A DNA stretch of 64,000 bases from Hygrocybe punicea (Eukaryota > Basidiomycota > Agaricomycetes > Agaricales > Hygrophoraceae), in assembly GCA_963556145.1 (NCBI GenBank), contig OY744470.1, forward strand, positions 2,480,001 through 2,544,000. The letters run 5' to 3'. A model generated the notes under the pieces. It did no database searches. It saw only the letters and a program-made list of their open reading frames with translations, and was not told the DNA's origin. A program made the translations under genes and the position numbers. This document shows positions 10,536-21,411 of the stretch, one piece after another. The first letter of the stretch is position 1. Every line of letters starts with the position of its first letter.

Positions 10536-10797
10536 TGTTGAACTGGGCAAACAATAAACATTCCGAGTCAACGATAAGATTAGATTACAATTAGATAAGA
10601 TTCTAGACCCTCCTTCCTTTTTGGATCACTTATCTTTTGTATCGCCGTTTTTCTTTGTCTACAGTAGTATATTTACCCCATCGCAGCGTAGAAAGACCTC
10701 AGTTGCTCTTCGTATAAGCACTGAGGTCTGTACTTCTTTTTCCCTCATTTGTATCTTAGACTAACATACTTATAGACAGAAGTCTATAGCTTCTACG
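10536..10797 (+). repeat. 3' LTR of the Copia element
   Basis: It runs TGTTGAACTG...CTTCTACG. The last base is G instead of the A seen in the 5' LTR. It matches the 5' LTR with a handful of substitutions and lacks its 55-bp insertion. Confidence 0.93.
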
Positions 10798-10802
10798 CCC
10801 TT

Positions 10803-12601
10803 ATCCTATTCATCCTCAAACTTAAGGCTTTGCCTTGAGCTCACTATTAGTCTCCATCTTTAGTCCGAACCTCCAGACTGACTCTGCTCCATCCACCTCA
10901 TGCCTACTCAGTACAACTTAAGGAAGTAGCTAAACTACTTCAAGAGTTTGCACCTCTGGTCCTCTGAATCACTCCACTCCATCTGGAGTTCTTGCACATC
11001 TCTAACACAGATATGGAATCGGAGCAAGACAAAGGTGATTGAAGGAATCTGTTCAAGCATTTGCAGATCAGAGCTGGAATTTACAAACATCTGCAGGCCA
11101 TATAGGACATGGCCACAGAAACGCAATGGGAAATCTTGACCATTGCAGATGGCCTAACGGAATACGTCATGGAAGTCCATATGAGGCTAACCCATTGGAT
11201 GATGGAGCTGAACTGATTGCATGTGAACCAGGCCCATATATTTGGGCAACTCAATATGATCAGCATGAAGTTGGAAGTAAAGGGGAAAAGGAAAGGAGAC
11301 AACGGACAACTCATAAATAAATGTACTTTTAATGTATATAATAAAATCATTAGACAGAAAAGGAAAGAAAACAATAATGGATGCGGGAATATAAACAATC
11401 TGGTGGTTGAGGGGGAGGGTGGGACTGGAAGATGACAGAAAGGGCAGGAAACAAAGAAAACTGGAAATGGAAATGAAAATATAAATAAACAAGATGCAGA
11501 AATGAGAATGGAAAGTGGAATGGAATGCAAAAATGCAAAAATAGAAGACAGTAACAAATCTATATCTGCACAGGAGTTTCTGAAAGAAGGTTGGAGGCAG
11601 AGCAACAAGAGGAGACAGAGAGCTTCTTGCAAATATTCAAGTGAGGTGGCAAGGCCGCGAGGGGGCAGAGGTCCAATATATGATGACCAAAGATGATGAA
11701 AGTGGAAATGAGGAACAACATAAAATTGACAACTGGAGTACCAATATGGTAGAGAAGGGGTTAGGGTATAACCAGGGTGTCAGGGGTAAGGGTCAGCCGG
11801 GTACAGGTATGGGTACACACCTATTTGTGCCAAGCTCTGATCCAGGGATTTTTTTCACAGCCCTGATCTAGGGCTAGAAATTGGCTTTTTCCGTGCCATG
11901 GACGTTATGTTTGTTCTGGGCTTCAAATTTATCCCTGTTTTCGCACTGAGTCAACCCCAGTTCAAGGGGGTCCTGGCCTGGGTTTAGTGCTAGCTAATGC
12001 CCTTTTCAACATTTTGTGGTATAAAGCATCTTCAATTAATCAAATACTTCATGAAACCACATATCATTGTGAAATAGCTACTCTATGACATGAAGAATGT
12101 AAAAAGTCAAGTACATGAAAGGGGGGATCACATAGGTGGAAGCCAATATAAATGGGGTGACACTCACAGACAGGGCAGGGGAGGACTAACAGCTCAAAGC
12201 TTCATAATGCCAGCCAAAGAGGGGAGAGGGTCAAAAGAGAGAGAAGTTATGAGTTGGTGTTGAGAGAAGAGCAGATGGTGGTTGAAGGAAAAGGAATGAC
12301 CATTGACAAACAATGGCAAAGGATGGACTTAGAACATTTTCCGATTTGCTGTCTTACATAATCCAAGCCACCAGAAAGCCCCTAAAAATCCCTCAGCCAG
12401 GGATTTTCCGGTACTGTAGCAGTGCTCAGCATCTAACCCTAGCTCAGGGCTTGACCGAGGCACTTGTTCAGTAATTTTTATTTCACCTTAGTTCAGGGCC
12501 ATGCCCAAAGCATGGGTTCAATAATTTGTCATATCCTTGCCTAAGCCATAGATGGGCCCCAAAACAGGGCTATGTAAGCATTGTCCACACATAACGTCTG
12601 T
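10803..12601. other. Stretch without recognisable gene; possible transposon debris
   Basis: No coding frame with a known motif is visible. From about 11,757 the sequence carries GGGTA/GGGTC motifs like the termini of the hAT-type elements. Segments around 11,838-11,880 and 12,380-12,450 are loosely inverted (CCAGGGATTT..., AAATCCCTCAGCCAGGG...). This may be the left part of the element that owns the transposase at 13930-17436, but I could not close it with a target duplication. Confidence 0.4.
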
Positions 12602-12609
12602 GACATGGG

Positions 12610-13727
12610 TAGGCAATGACATGGGTACGGGTATGGGTTACTATTTTTGGACCTGGGCAAAACCCGTACCCATGAGTGTGGGTCTTGGTATACCTGCAGG
12701 TGCCGGCCCAAACAGAGCCACACAGCTTCACGGGAACTCAACACAAATACCAGCATCAACAACAACACCCAGCAATGCATCTGCGCCTCCACAGACTGCC
12801 CCATGCACGCACACATCCGCGACAACACAGATGACACCGCTAGCCACCACTTCTGTGGCAACACAACACCAACCGCCTGCCAAACGGCCCCATCCTCGCG
12901 TGAAGCCATGTCCCAGTATGACCCTACACGCCCACTGCAAGAAACAACAGCAACCATGTTGCACAACGCCCCATCGTCAAATAGTGCCCCAATGTGAACC
13001 CCCATGCCCAAAACCGAATGGAAGATGCATCATGTGCCCACGTCAGCCCCAAACACACCGTCCCCACTGCAAAATGCATCCGAACGCGTCTCAAGTCCCA
13101 CCCTGGCCCCAAACCCCATGCCCATGCAAGAAAACACGTTCAAACACGTCCCAGACCATGGTCCCACAACACCCGACCATTTGACACCCACACAGGCCCC
13201 AAAGCCCATGCCCATGCAACAGAACGTGCCCAAATGTGCCCCAGACCCCGTTCCCCCCCCAAGTACATGCCCACACACCCACAATCACGATGCCGCCATC
13301 CAGATGCCGCAACTGCGAACGCCAAGGCTAAACAGCGTCGAAACGCAGGCTGACGCATATGCGACGATGGAGGAGGATGAGAGGGAGGGGAGAATGGGAG
13401 ATGGTGCGGGGAATGAGGAGATGGATACGATGGGCGAGGGTCTCTTGCCCATGAGAACCAAACCCGTCGCGTGGTTCCCAGCCCCCCCACTCCTCGCGTT
13501 TGCACAGCGCCACGTCAATTGACGTGCGTGTCAGCAATGCAAGGTAGATGTGGGCTGGAACCCACCGGGTGTCCTGCGTGGGTCAATACCCGCACCCGAC
13601 CTGCTGCTACCCGCCATCTACCCACTGAAACAAGACCCATGGGTAGACAGGTACGGGTACGGGTGGGAGCAGGTGCGGGTGCGGGTCGGCCTCAGGACAC
13701 CCATGGGTATACCCGTGTCATTGCCTA
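12610..13727. mobile_element. hAT-type non-autonomous element with 8-bp target duplication
   Basis: The 1118-bp element is flanked by GACATGGG at 12602-12609 and 13728-13735. Ends are inverted: TAGGCAATGACATGGGTA on the left, TAGGCAATGACACGGGTA on the other strand at the right. Subterminal GGTACGGGTA motifs occur at both ends. The body is C-rich with recurring CCCATGCCCATGCAA and ACACGTTCAAACACGTCC-like segments. It carries one palindromic module (core 13511-13526). Open frames across it are compositional and show no domain. Confidence 0.85.
13511..13526. repeat. Palindromic module core CACGTCAATTGACGTG
   Basis: A perfect 16-bp palindrome near the right end of the element at 12610-13727. It is identical to the core at 21377-21392 in an element with different termini. 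The flanks are CTCGCGTTTGCACAGCGC before and CGTGTCAGCAATGCAAGG after. Confidence 0.8.
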
Positions 13728-13882
13728 GACATGGGATAACATTGGATTCAGGGACATGGGCGACTGTCTCAATTGGCCTTGGATTTGCTAGCACCCTCAC
13801 CATGGCCCTGACCTGCTTTGGACTCAGAATCTGACATTTCAAGTCAGAAGCAACAATTTGCAAAGGATTGTGTGAGCCAGGG

Positions 13883-13889
13883 TATAAAA
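13883..13889 (+). promoter_or_regulatory. TATA box of the hAT transposase gene
   Basis: TATAAAA lies 47 bp before the first ATG (13930), in a good position for a core promoter. Confidence 0.6.
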
Positions 13890-14523
13890 GACCCCCTCCC
13901 CACATCACTGATACGTTATTGTCCTAACCATGGTACAACCACAAAGCTTACATTCTTTTAAGTCTACCACCATATCCACCCCCTCCTCCACCTCTTCTAT
14001 CATCTCTCAAAAGGCTGCTATTGTCAAGAACACACTCAAGAAAGGTACCAAGGCAATCGCATGACCTTTCAAGAAGCTCAAGAGGACCCTTTTAATGCAT
14101 TCTCAATCTTCTCGAGGTTCAACTGAGGCAGGCAATCCAGATATAATTTTCAATGATGATGAAGATGGCAGGGACACTCCCCCCCTCATCCCTGTTGACA
14201 CTCCTGCCTCTCCCAAGGTCATCAAGATTGATGATGATGACATCAAGGAGCAGCATAAAGAAGAACTCAGTAAGGACCATTTATTTTTTTGGAATCTCAC
14301 AGACACTAACTCATTTTCAGACAAACTCAAGAAAGCATGGCACTCTCTGATCTACCTATTCTTCAAGTCCAATGTCATCATTCAGCATCACAAAGGACAC
14401 CTCTGCCACTTTTTCCTGTGTGTGGCACGAGTGTGTGTGTTGATACCAGGATTTGTCTGATAAAACCTCAACTGCAAACCTCTGGCACCATGCCCTCCGT
14501 TGCTTTGGTGAGGATGCTGTCAA

Positions 14524-14825
14524 TGTGAGAATCTCAGTCAGGAATAAGAGAAATGACTGTATTGTTTGTACCTGTGAGAATCTGGTTACAAACATGAGGT
14601 GGAGAATGGCTACGATGTAAAAGATCTCACCTCAGTCAGGAATAAGAGAAATGACTGAGGAGACGAGACGAACGACTGAGACTATATAAGGGAAGTGGGA
14701 AACATGTGATAACAGAGGAAAACTACTGTGACGTATGTGGCCGGAGGCAAAATGACGGAGGCAAAATGATGTAGGGAGGAAACATAAGGACGGAAAAGGA
14801 AGGTGTCGTAGTTGAATATCCAACA
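14524..14825 (+). mobile_element. Solo LTR, 302 bp, inserted in the transposase gene
   Basis: It begins TGTGAGAATC, ends TATCCAACA and is flanked by GTCAA at 14519-14523 and 14826-14830. A TATA-like ACTATATAAGG is near 14,680. The 25-base segment starting CAGTCAGGAATAAGAG occurs twice (near 14,533 and 14,632). Removing it restores the frame from the zinc finger (GEDAVN) into the next coding segment, which supports the insertion call. Confidence 0.85.
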
Positions 14826-16630
14826 GTCAACATAGCAATGGAGTCTCCACAAGTGAGTGGCCCCAATGGTTCCATCTTCGCTGCATTTGCCCAGCAAGGA
14901 CAGGCCCCAGTTTCATCACTCCCATTGTCCACACACCAACATGGAAGTTCAGTAAGGTTTTCACGGCTCCCCCTGGCCAATTCTACACCACTGACCTCAT
15001 TGAGCAGTGCTCATCTTGTGAAATGGGTTACCAAAAACAACTGGCCAGTGAACATTGTGAATGACCAAGAGCTTTGAGAGCTTCTGACCACTGGATGCGC
15101 TTACCTTCAATTACCCTCCCACTTTACCCTTTCCTGTGACATCATCATTGCTTTCAAGAAGTGCCGAGATCACATTCAGCATCTTCTTTGTCAATATCCT
15201 GGACACCTGAACTTTGCAATGGATGCCTGGACATCCCTGAACCATTGCGCTTTTGTAGTGTGGACCATTCACTTTGCATACAAAGGAGAGATGCTTGACT
15301 TCATCTTGGATATTATTGAGGTTCCTGAGGTAAGTAATTGTGTGACAAGTGTTCTCACTGGTACTCATTCATTCTTTGGAAGTTGCATACAGGTGTGGCT
15401 CTTGCAGGTGCATTCCAGTCAACATTACAAGGCTTCGAACTCACCAAGAAAGTCCTTGCTGTCAATGCTGACAATGCTTCCTCCAATGACAAACAAATCA
15501 CGAAACTCATTACACCTTTGAGGCTGCCAACCATGCCCATTGCTTCAACCACACCACCCAACTATCCGCAAAAGCCCCCATCAAGCCCTTCAATACTGGA
15601 ATGGTGGGTACACAAGCAATGCTGCAGGGGACATTGAGCTTGGCAATTTGGGCAATGATGAAGGTGTGGAAGATTGTGAGGGGGGTGATGACAGCGACGT
15701 CAATGATGATGAAACTGAAGAGGATGTGGACAATGCAGATGATGACATTGATGAGTTGGAGGAGTTGGAGGAGATGGAGTGTGCGGAAATTGTGGAGGAT
15801 ACTGCTGTGGTTCAGGCTACAGTTACAAAGGTAAATGTCAGTGACAAGCAATGCCAAAGTATACTCCTAACATGGTGATTTCAGATCCGCCAACTTTCTT
15901 TTGCGATCATTCATTCAATAATGATTGCACTTCTGGCCTGGCGTGCTACTTGCAAGGAGCTCAAACTGCAGCCGAACTTGATTCCCCACGATGTCATGAC
16001 ATGCTGGAACTCAATGCACAATATGTTGGTCTTTGCTCTCAAATATCACAAGGCAATCAATGCTGTGACTGCTGACAAGGTTTTGAAGCTGAGGAAGTAT
16101 GAGCTGGATGACAAAAACTGGGCAATTATGGAGGATCTCGTTTCCATCAAGGTAATGCATTCACTCTTACATTGCCATCAGCTGTCTAGTCTAAATCTAT
16201 GTAGCAATATAAGAAGGCAACCCATTTTTTTTCTCAGAATTCAGCTAGCATCACTGCAGTCATTCCTGCCATGGACAGGCTTAACAACACCCTCAACACT
16301 GAGACCAACAAGACCTACCATTGGTTGATCATTGCTGCAATGAGACTGGCATGCACCAAGATGAACCATTATTATTCTCTGACAGTTCTTAGTTCAGCAT
16401 ACAGAATTGCTATGGGTGAGTCTTACATGGGCTGTGTGTTTGTCAAGTTTAACCCTATTGTATCTAGTTCTACACCCTGGCCTCAAGCTTGAGTATTTCC
16501 GACAACAAGATTGGGTTGAAGAGTGGATCAAGGTTTCTGAAAACCTTGCCTGCGAAGAGTATATTGACATGTACAAAGGCCATGTCAACACATCCAAGAT
16601 GGAAGGAGCTGCCAGGGAATCTACTCCTGT

Positions 16631-16950
16631 TAGGGAAATCCAGGGATAAGGGTAAATCCTTTTCCGCAGGTATCCGTACTCTTAAGAGTACGAGTACGGA
16701 TACAGATTCTCGTATCCGTGGGCTTCAAAATGAGCCGGAGATCATCCAAAACGGTCAAGAATTGACTGAGATAGAGATTAAACATTGATTGGACTCTATC
16801 TCAGTCAATTCTTGACCGTTTTGGATGATCTCCGGCTCATTTTGATCGCGAATCCGTGGGTAAAATCCGTGGATATTGCATCCGTATCTGTGGGGAGTAC
16901 GAGTATGGATACAGACAAATGTATCCTGGGATTACCCCTGCATTTCCCTA
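16631..16950. mobile_element. hAT-type MITE, 320 bp, with 8-bp target duplication
   Basis: It is flanked by ACTCCTGT at 16623-16630 and 16951-16958. The ends are TAGGGAAATCCAGGGATAA on the left and, on the other strand, TAGGGAAATGCAGGGGTAAT at the right. Subterminal GAGTACGAGTA and GGATAC motifs are present at both ends. The centre is a perfect 51-bp inverted repeat. It landed on an exon-intron border of the transposase gene: the target copy at 16951-16958 still holds the GT of the splice donor. Confidence 0.88.
16726..16844. repeat. Perfect 51-bp hairpin at the centre of the MITE
   Basis: Arms 16726-16776 and 16794-16844 are exact reverse complements (CAAAATGAGCCGGAGATC ... GATCTCCGGCTCATTTTG), separated by a 17-base loop. 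Such a structure would give a stable stem if transcribed. Confidence 0.93.
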
Positions 16951-17436
16951 ACTCCTGTGAGTTTCTTAATGGTTAACTTGTTTTATCTAATTGCTTTCAT
17001 TAGGTTAAAGAACATGAGACCTATGATGACTTCAGTGACATATCTGTCAATGTGGGAAAAGCCTCAAAGACAATGGAGATTGACAAGTACCTTGCCTCTC
17101 CAGTGGAACATGTCAAAGAGCCACTGAAGTGGTGGTCCAATCATGCGAGGATGTATCTGAATCTTTCATGGATGGCACAGGACTACTTGAGCATCCCTGG
17201 TGAGTGTATTGTGAACTAAAAATTTAGCAGCAACCTCTATGGCTGGAGAGTGTCTTTTTTTCCCAAGGATGCCAGCTGCTCCACTTCATGCAAAATCACC
17301 TCAGCCCGTCCATGCCCAATTGTGCTTGGGGTCTTGGGGCTGACATGACATGGTTTGGCTCGAAGATGTGTTGGATGCAGTGGTGCCCAAGAAGCAGAAA
17401 CAGTCATGGTTGGATGTGGAGAGCAGCACGGCATAA

Positions 17437-20293
17437 TTTTTTTTAGTATTGTACAATCTTGTGGCTATTTAGCCCTCCCCCCCATGCAATAAAATAACTG
17501 CAGTATCTGGCCACCATGCCCAATACTGCAGTTGAAAATTAAAAACCTTATATAATAAGGGTAAGGGTACACCTGTGAACCTTAAGGTGCTTGCCAGGTA
17601 CAGGTAAGGTGTTGAAAAACCTGACCCTAGGGTTACCCCTGTTCTACCCTGATGACCACATAATTGAAATTCCATCATCAATAAATTCCAAAATTGAAAG
17701 GGACTATATGAAGAATTAACATTGTAAATCTCAACAGAGAGTGATAATGAACTGTTTTGTGTAGTGTCAAAGTACAACCTCTGTATTATGTCAGCAAACC
17801 TGTGCAATTGTGACTATGAAATATATCATATATGTGAAGCTTGTGAACATGGTGATATCAATAACTATGTAAACTGAAGTGGATGTGAGGTAAATTACAG
17901 AGTAACTATGACTAATGATAAATTAGTGGAGTAGTTATACATGTGAACATGAACACTGCAAAATTGATATGAAAGATGCCAATTTAGGATCTGATATTGG
18001 GTTATGACAAATTGAAAGGAACAGGACATAATCAATTATGAAATGTATGTAGTATGGTTTCAGAATGGTATCTGAATAGGATCAGTATGTAATAATGAGG
18101 GAAATATCAACATCAGCAAAACAGCCATCAATGATACAGGTCTGCCACATGCTGTGCAGATGGCCATAGTGTCATAGTGTCATAGACTACTTCTTTGTAT
18201 GTCTAAATCTATATAGTGCCACGCAACATCTATGCAGTCTGCTGTCTCACCTGTATAGACCTGTATAGACCTGTCACCTATCTGTATAGCACTACATAAC
18301 TGCATCCAGAATGCAGCCACACCACTTATTTTATATTTTATATTCCAATATTTTCATCATTATATAAAAGAAAAGCAAAAACAATTATATTGATCTAGGC
18401 TAAACAACCTACATGACCACGATGGCATGGGCAGGCACTCATGTTGCCATTCTAGTCATGCAGAACACAGTGTCAGTGGCCCACCTCGGGTGGCTCTGGC
18501 TTTCTCAAGGCTCAGGTGTGGTCACCATCTGTCATCTGGGAGTTGAGGGCAGAAGTGGGGCTGGGTGAACATCACAATGCCAATGTCACAGTAGTCAGTA
18601 CTTAAACTAAAAAATGAAAAAAAGAATTCACCATGAGACGCACAGCCAAGTGGTATTGTGTAGTTAGTAGGTTGTTAAAAAATGCCATTGCTTGCAGGCT
18701 TGCAGTGGCTATTGGTGTTGTGGATGCAACCTCAGGTTGATGTGGGTGCAGGGGGTTGGCATTGGGGTTGTGCACCATATTCTCTGGCATTTGGAAATGT
18801 TATGTCCTCTCGTTGGTTTTGCCATTGTGCATGCTTATTGTGGTCATTCAGGTTCACCAGACTTGGTTGGCATCAATATGTCATTTTGGTGCATGTCATT
18901 GCAGTGTCACCACCCTGTCTGTCATGGGCATTGTGGTGTGGAAATGGGTGACACTGATGTGCATATGTGCATCTGTCATTGATAGTTAGTAAAAAAAGGA
19001 CAGAGGAAATCTTACCCACCTATGCCATGGGGCACAACCATTGCTGTCCTGTCATCTGCCTCCTCACCACTGGCTTACGTGAGGGTGAGGGCAATGGTGG
19101 TGGGGTGCACCAGTGTTAGTATACAATAATTAATAAAAAAACTCTCCCGTCATTGTCATCTCCATCTGTCGTCCTCACCATGGTTGTCCTGTGCCATTCC
19201 TGTCCCCATAGTGTTCGCTGTCTTCATCATTCCTGTCATCTTCATGATCCCTGTCTTCCTCATCCCCATTCCCATCCTTGCGGTTACAGTTGTGGTCCCA
19301 TCGTTTGCCTCCTCGGTGCTGGCTGGTAAGGGCAGCAGGATGTGCCAGTAGTCAGTAGTCAGTAGATGATATTATATGAATGTAAAAAAACTCACAGTAG
19401 CATGGGTGGTTCACCCATGCCCAGTGTGACTCTCGTCAACTTGCACCGTTGTCGTTCATCGTCGGGCCCATCTTGGTCATTGCACTGCACTAGATTGAAC
19501 AGCGTGGGCTGGTGGGCATTTGAATGCATGGCGTTGTCCTTTTATGCACCTGGCATGCACTGGGAATTACATGCAAGTGTGGGTGAATTTGATGGAAACA
19601 GAGATGTCACTTGATTGAGAAAAACACACCTGTCCCATTCATTTCAGCAGGCACTGCTGCAGGGTGACTATGTTGCCCAAGATTGGGAGCTTGAAGTCAC
19701 AGCACCACTCCTTTAGAATTCGTTTCGGTTGGCCAAGCCTGACCTTACAGTGTCAGCCGATCAAGGGACAATCGCAAACAAAACCCTTTCAGGCAAAAGA
19801 CAAAAAAATGGACACTCACAGCTACAGCCACTCAACCCAGAAATGGGAGCAAATTGGCCTCATCAACACACTGCGATGCTTCTTCTGCCAACGGTGGGCT
19901 GGCTGGTTCTGGACTTGAGATGGGTTTGGGGGATGATGCCTGTCCATCAGCCATCATCAGGTTCTCACGATGCCCGCTGGAGGAGATGCTCATCTTGAAG
20001 AAGTGGCCAGTGTAGGGGCACAGAGATGCAAGGAGGAATGAGGTCAAGCCAACGAAGATGCATGCCAGCAGAACGACAACGACTCCATTAATGAGATCAG
20101 GGAGATCGTGGGGCAGGCACAGGCAGAGAAGCTTTGCTGCTGTCGGTGCTGGCGGGTGTCGTTGAGTAGGGAGTCAGCCCTTGAAAGCAAGTGCGCCATC
20201 AGGGAGGAAAATGAACTGTACCAAACATGGACAAATGCTGGACTTGAGAAGTTTTTCAGTGGTTGGCTATATAGTATGAAATATCTAGTGACT
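17437..20293 (-). other. Long stretch without a firm gene; possible decayed multi-exon frame on the minus strand
   Basis: From 17,437 to about 18,600 it is AT-rich with short TATAGACCTG repeats near 18,240 and no coding signal. From 20,047 down to 18,602 the minus strand shows frames of plausible composition between GT and AG sites. Examples are SISSSGHRENLMMADGQASS, an ILKEWCCDFKLPILG-like amphipathic segment near 19,700 that faintly recalls a SAP domain, an acidic GDEEDRDHEDDRNDEDSE segment near 19,240, and FFNNLLTTQYHLAVRLM near 18,640. I cannot join these into one protein and name no function. Confidence 0.3.
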
Positions 20294-21033
20294 GTGGGTA
20301 GTAGTGTTGGGGAAGTTCGGTCTCAGACCGACCCAAACCCGGTTTAGACCGAACCGAAACCGCCGGTTTCGGTTTCGGTTTGGGAAATTTCGGCTGAGAC
20401 CGAACCGTTCAGTCTCCGGTTTGGAGATTTGGCCGCGGGCCGAAACGGTTTCAAACTCAGTTTGAACCACAAACCGACAGTCCAAAGTCGGCTACATGGC
20501 TGACTTCGAAAGTCACCCAAAGTCACCAACCCCACCAACAACACCCCCGATATACGCCAAACGAAGACGATGGAGCACCCGAGGTCGACAAAACGGGCGG
20601 CGGGGTACTCCCTGCCGCCCGCGTATGTTTTTTATTTTTATTTATTCGAACTTAACTAACGCATTTACAAATTACAGGTTGATGCACCACGGCCACCACC
20701 ACCACCACCACCACCACCACGACAACGACCACGACAACGGCAACGACAACGGCGACGGTTACAACCACCGTCAACGCCACGCCGGACGCGCCCACAGCAA
20801 CGCCCACGGCCCACCCCCAGCGCCACGCCAAACGCGTTCAAAACGCGCGCCAAACGTACGTGAATGGGGTGGAGTCAACAAGGTAGAAGAGCAGCAGGGG
20901 TGGTGCATCCACCCCGCTCCTTCGTGGTATGTACCTTTATTCATTTTTTCACTGATTTATTCGTCCATTATAGAACGCGGCACCGTACCACCACCACCAC
21001 GCAACACTAACACCACCGAGGAAGGCCAACGCG

Positions 21034-21290
21034 GGGTCAACCCGGCCGTCGTCGTGTGTACAACGCGTATGACGCGTCCGGACACCCTCGCGAAGAGGCT
21101 CCTATGCCACCACCACCACGCGTCCGCCGAAAACAACCAAAGCGGCCCAGCCGTCGTCGCGTGCACAACGCGTATGACGCGTGGGGCACCACCACCACCA
21201 CCACCACCACCACCATCACGCGTCCACCGAAAACGGCCAACGCGGTCAACCCACATCGCATGTACAACGCGTGTGACGCGTCGGGACACC
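21034..21290. repeat. Three imperfect repeats of about 105 bp with clustered ACGCGT sites
   Basis: Each unit centres on a TRYACAACGCGTRTGACGCGT motif. ACGCGT occurs at 21063, 21072, 21118, 21168, 21177, 21218, 21267 and 21276, with another at 20832. In yeasts ACGCGT is the MluI cell-cycle box bound by MBF; whether it works here is unknown. Confidence 0.75.
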
Positions 21291-21357
21291 CATGGAGAAG
21301 CCCGCGTGCGGCTCAATGCCGGCGCAGGGTGTGCCAGCACCCCAGCACCCCAATCTC

Positions 21358-21411
21358 ACCTCGCAAACAGGCTGGCCACGTCAATTGACGTGCGCAGCAC
21401 TGTTGCGAGGT
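21358..21411. repeat. Best-preserved nested palindromic module
   Basis: Outer arms ACCTCGCAA (21358-21366) and TTGCGAGGT (21403-21411) are perfectly complementary and enclose the 16-bp palindrome CACGTCAATTGACGTG (21377-21392). Related copies are at 2396-2545 (two) and 13511-13526. Confidence 0.8.

Larger units (their letters stand above)
6187..10797 (+). mobile_element. Copia-type LTR retrotransposon, defective, with 5-bp target duplication
   Basis: Two near-identical LTRs (6187-6503 and 10536-10797) bound gag and pol remnants in the order gag, integrase tail, reverse transcriptase, RNase H, which is the Copia order. The flanking repeat CCCTT is at 6182-6186 and 10798-10802. The protease and most of the integrase are missing, and a hAT-like element occupies the gap (7112-8405). 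Pol has four in-frame stops and gag a frameshift, so the element cannot move on its own. The high LTR identity points to a fairly recent insertion. Confidence 0.93.
13930..17436 (+). pseudogene. hAT-family transposase gene, decayed and interrupted
   Basis: The pieces follow the order of fungal hAT transposases. A basic N-terminus has a TGA at 14062. A BED-type zinc-finger segment follows (KAWHSLIYLFFKS, HLCHFFLCVA, TSTANLWHHALRCFGEDAV). The catalytic core has MDAWTSLNHCAF near 15220 and NADNASSNDKQ near 15470. An acidic insertion lies at 15660-15800, then DVMTCWNSMHNML. The C-terminal dimerisation region contains EIDKYLASPVEHVKEPLKWW near 17080 and a terminal SWLDVESSTA. Introns such as 15331-15392 have clean GT/AG borders. 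Damage includes the TGA at 14062, an in-frame TGA near 15075, shifts near 14440 and 17260, a solo LTR at 14524-14825 and an element at 16631-16950. Confidence 0.88.

Noticed and set aside
12552..13522. Overlapping Pro/His/Thr-rich and acidic ORFs
   Set aside because: They lie inside or across the ends of a C-rich MITE and are compositional.
11757..17652. Possible terminal inverted repeats (TAGGGTATAACCAGGG near 11,762 and its partner near 17,650) of the autonomous hAT element
   Set aside because: The ends are only loosely similar and no 8-bp duplication could be found, so the boundaries were not annotated.
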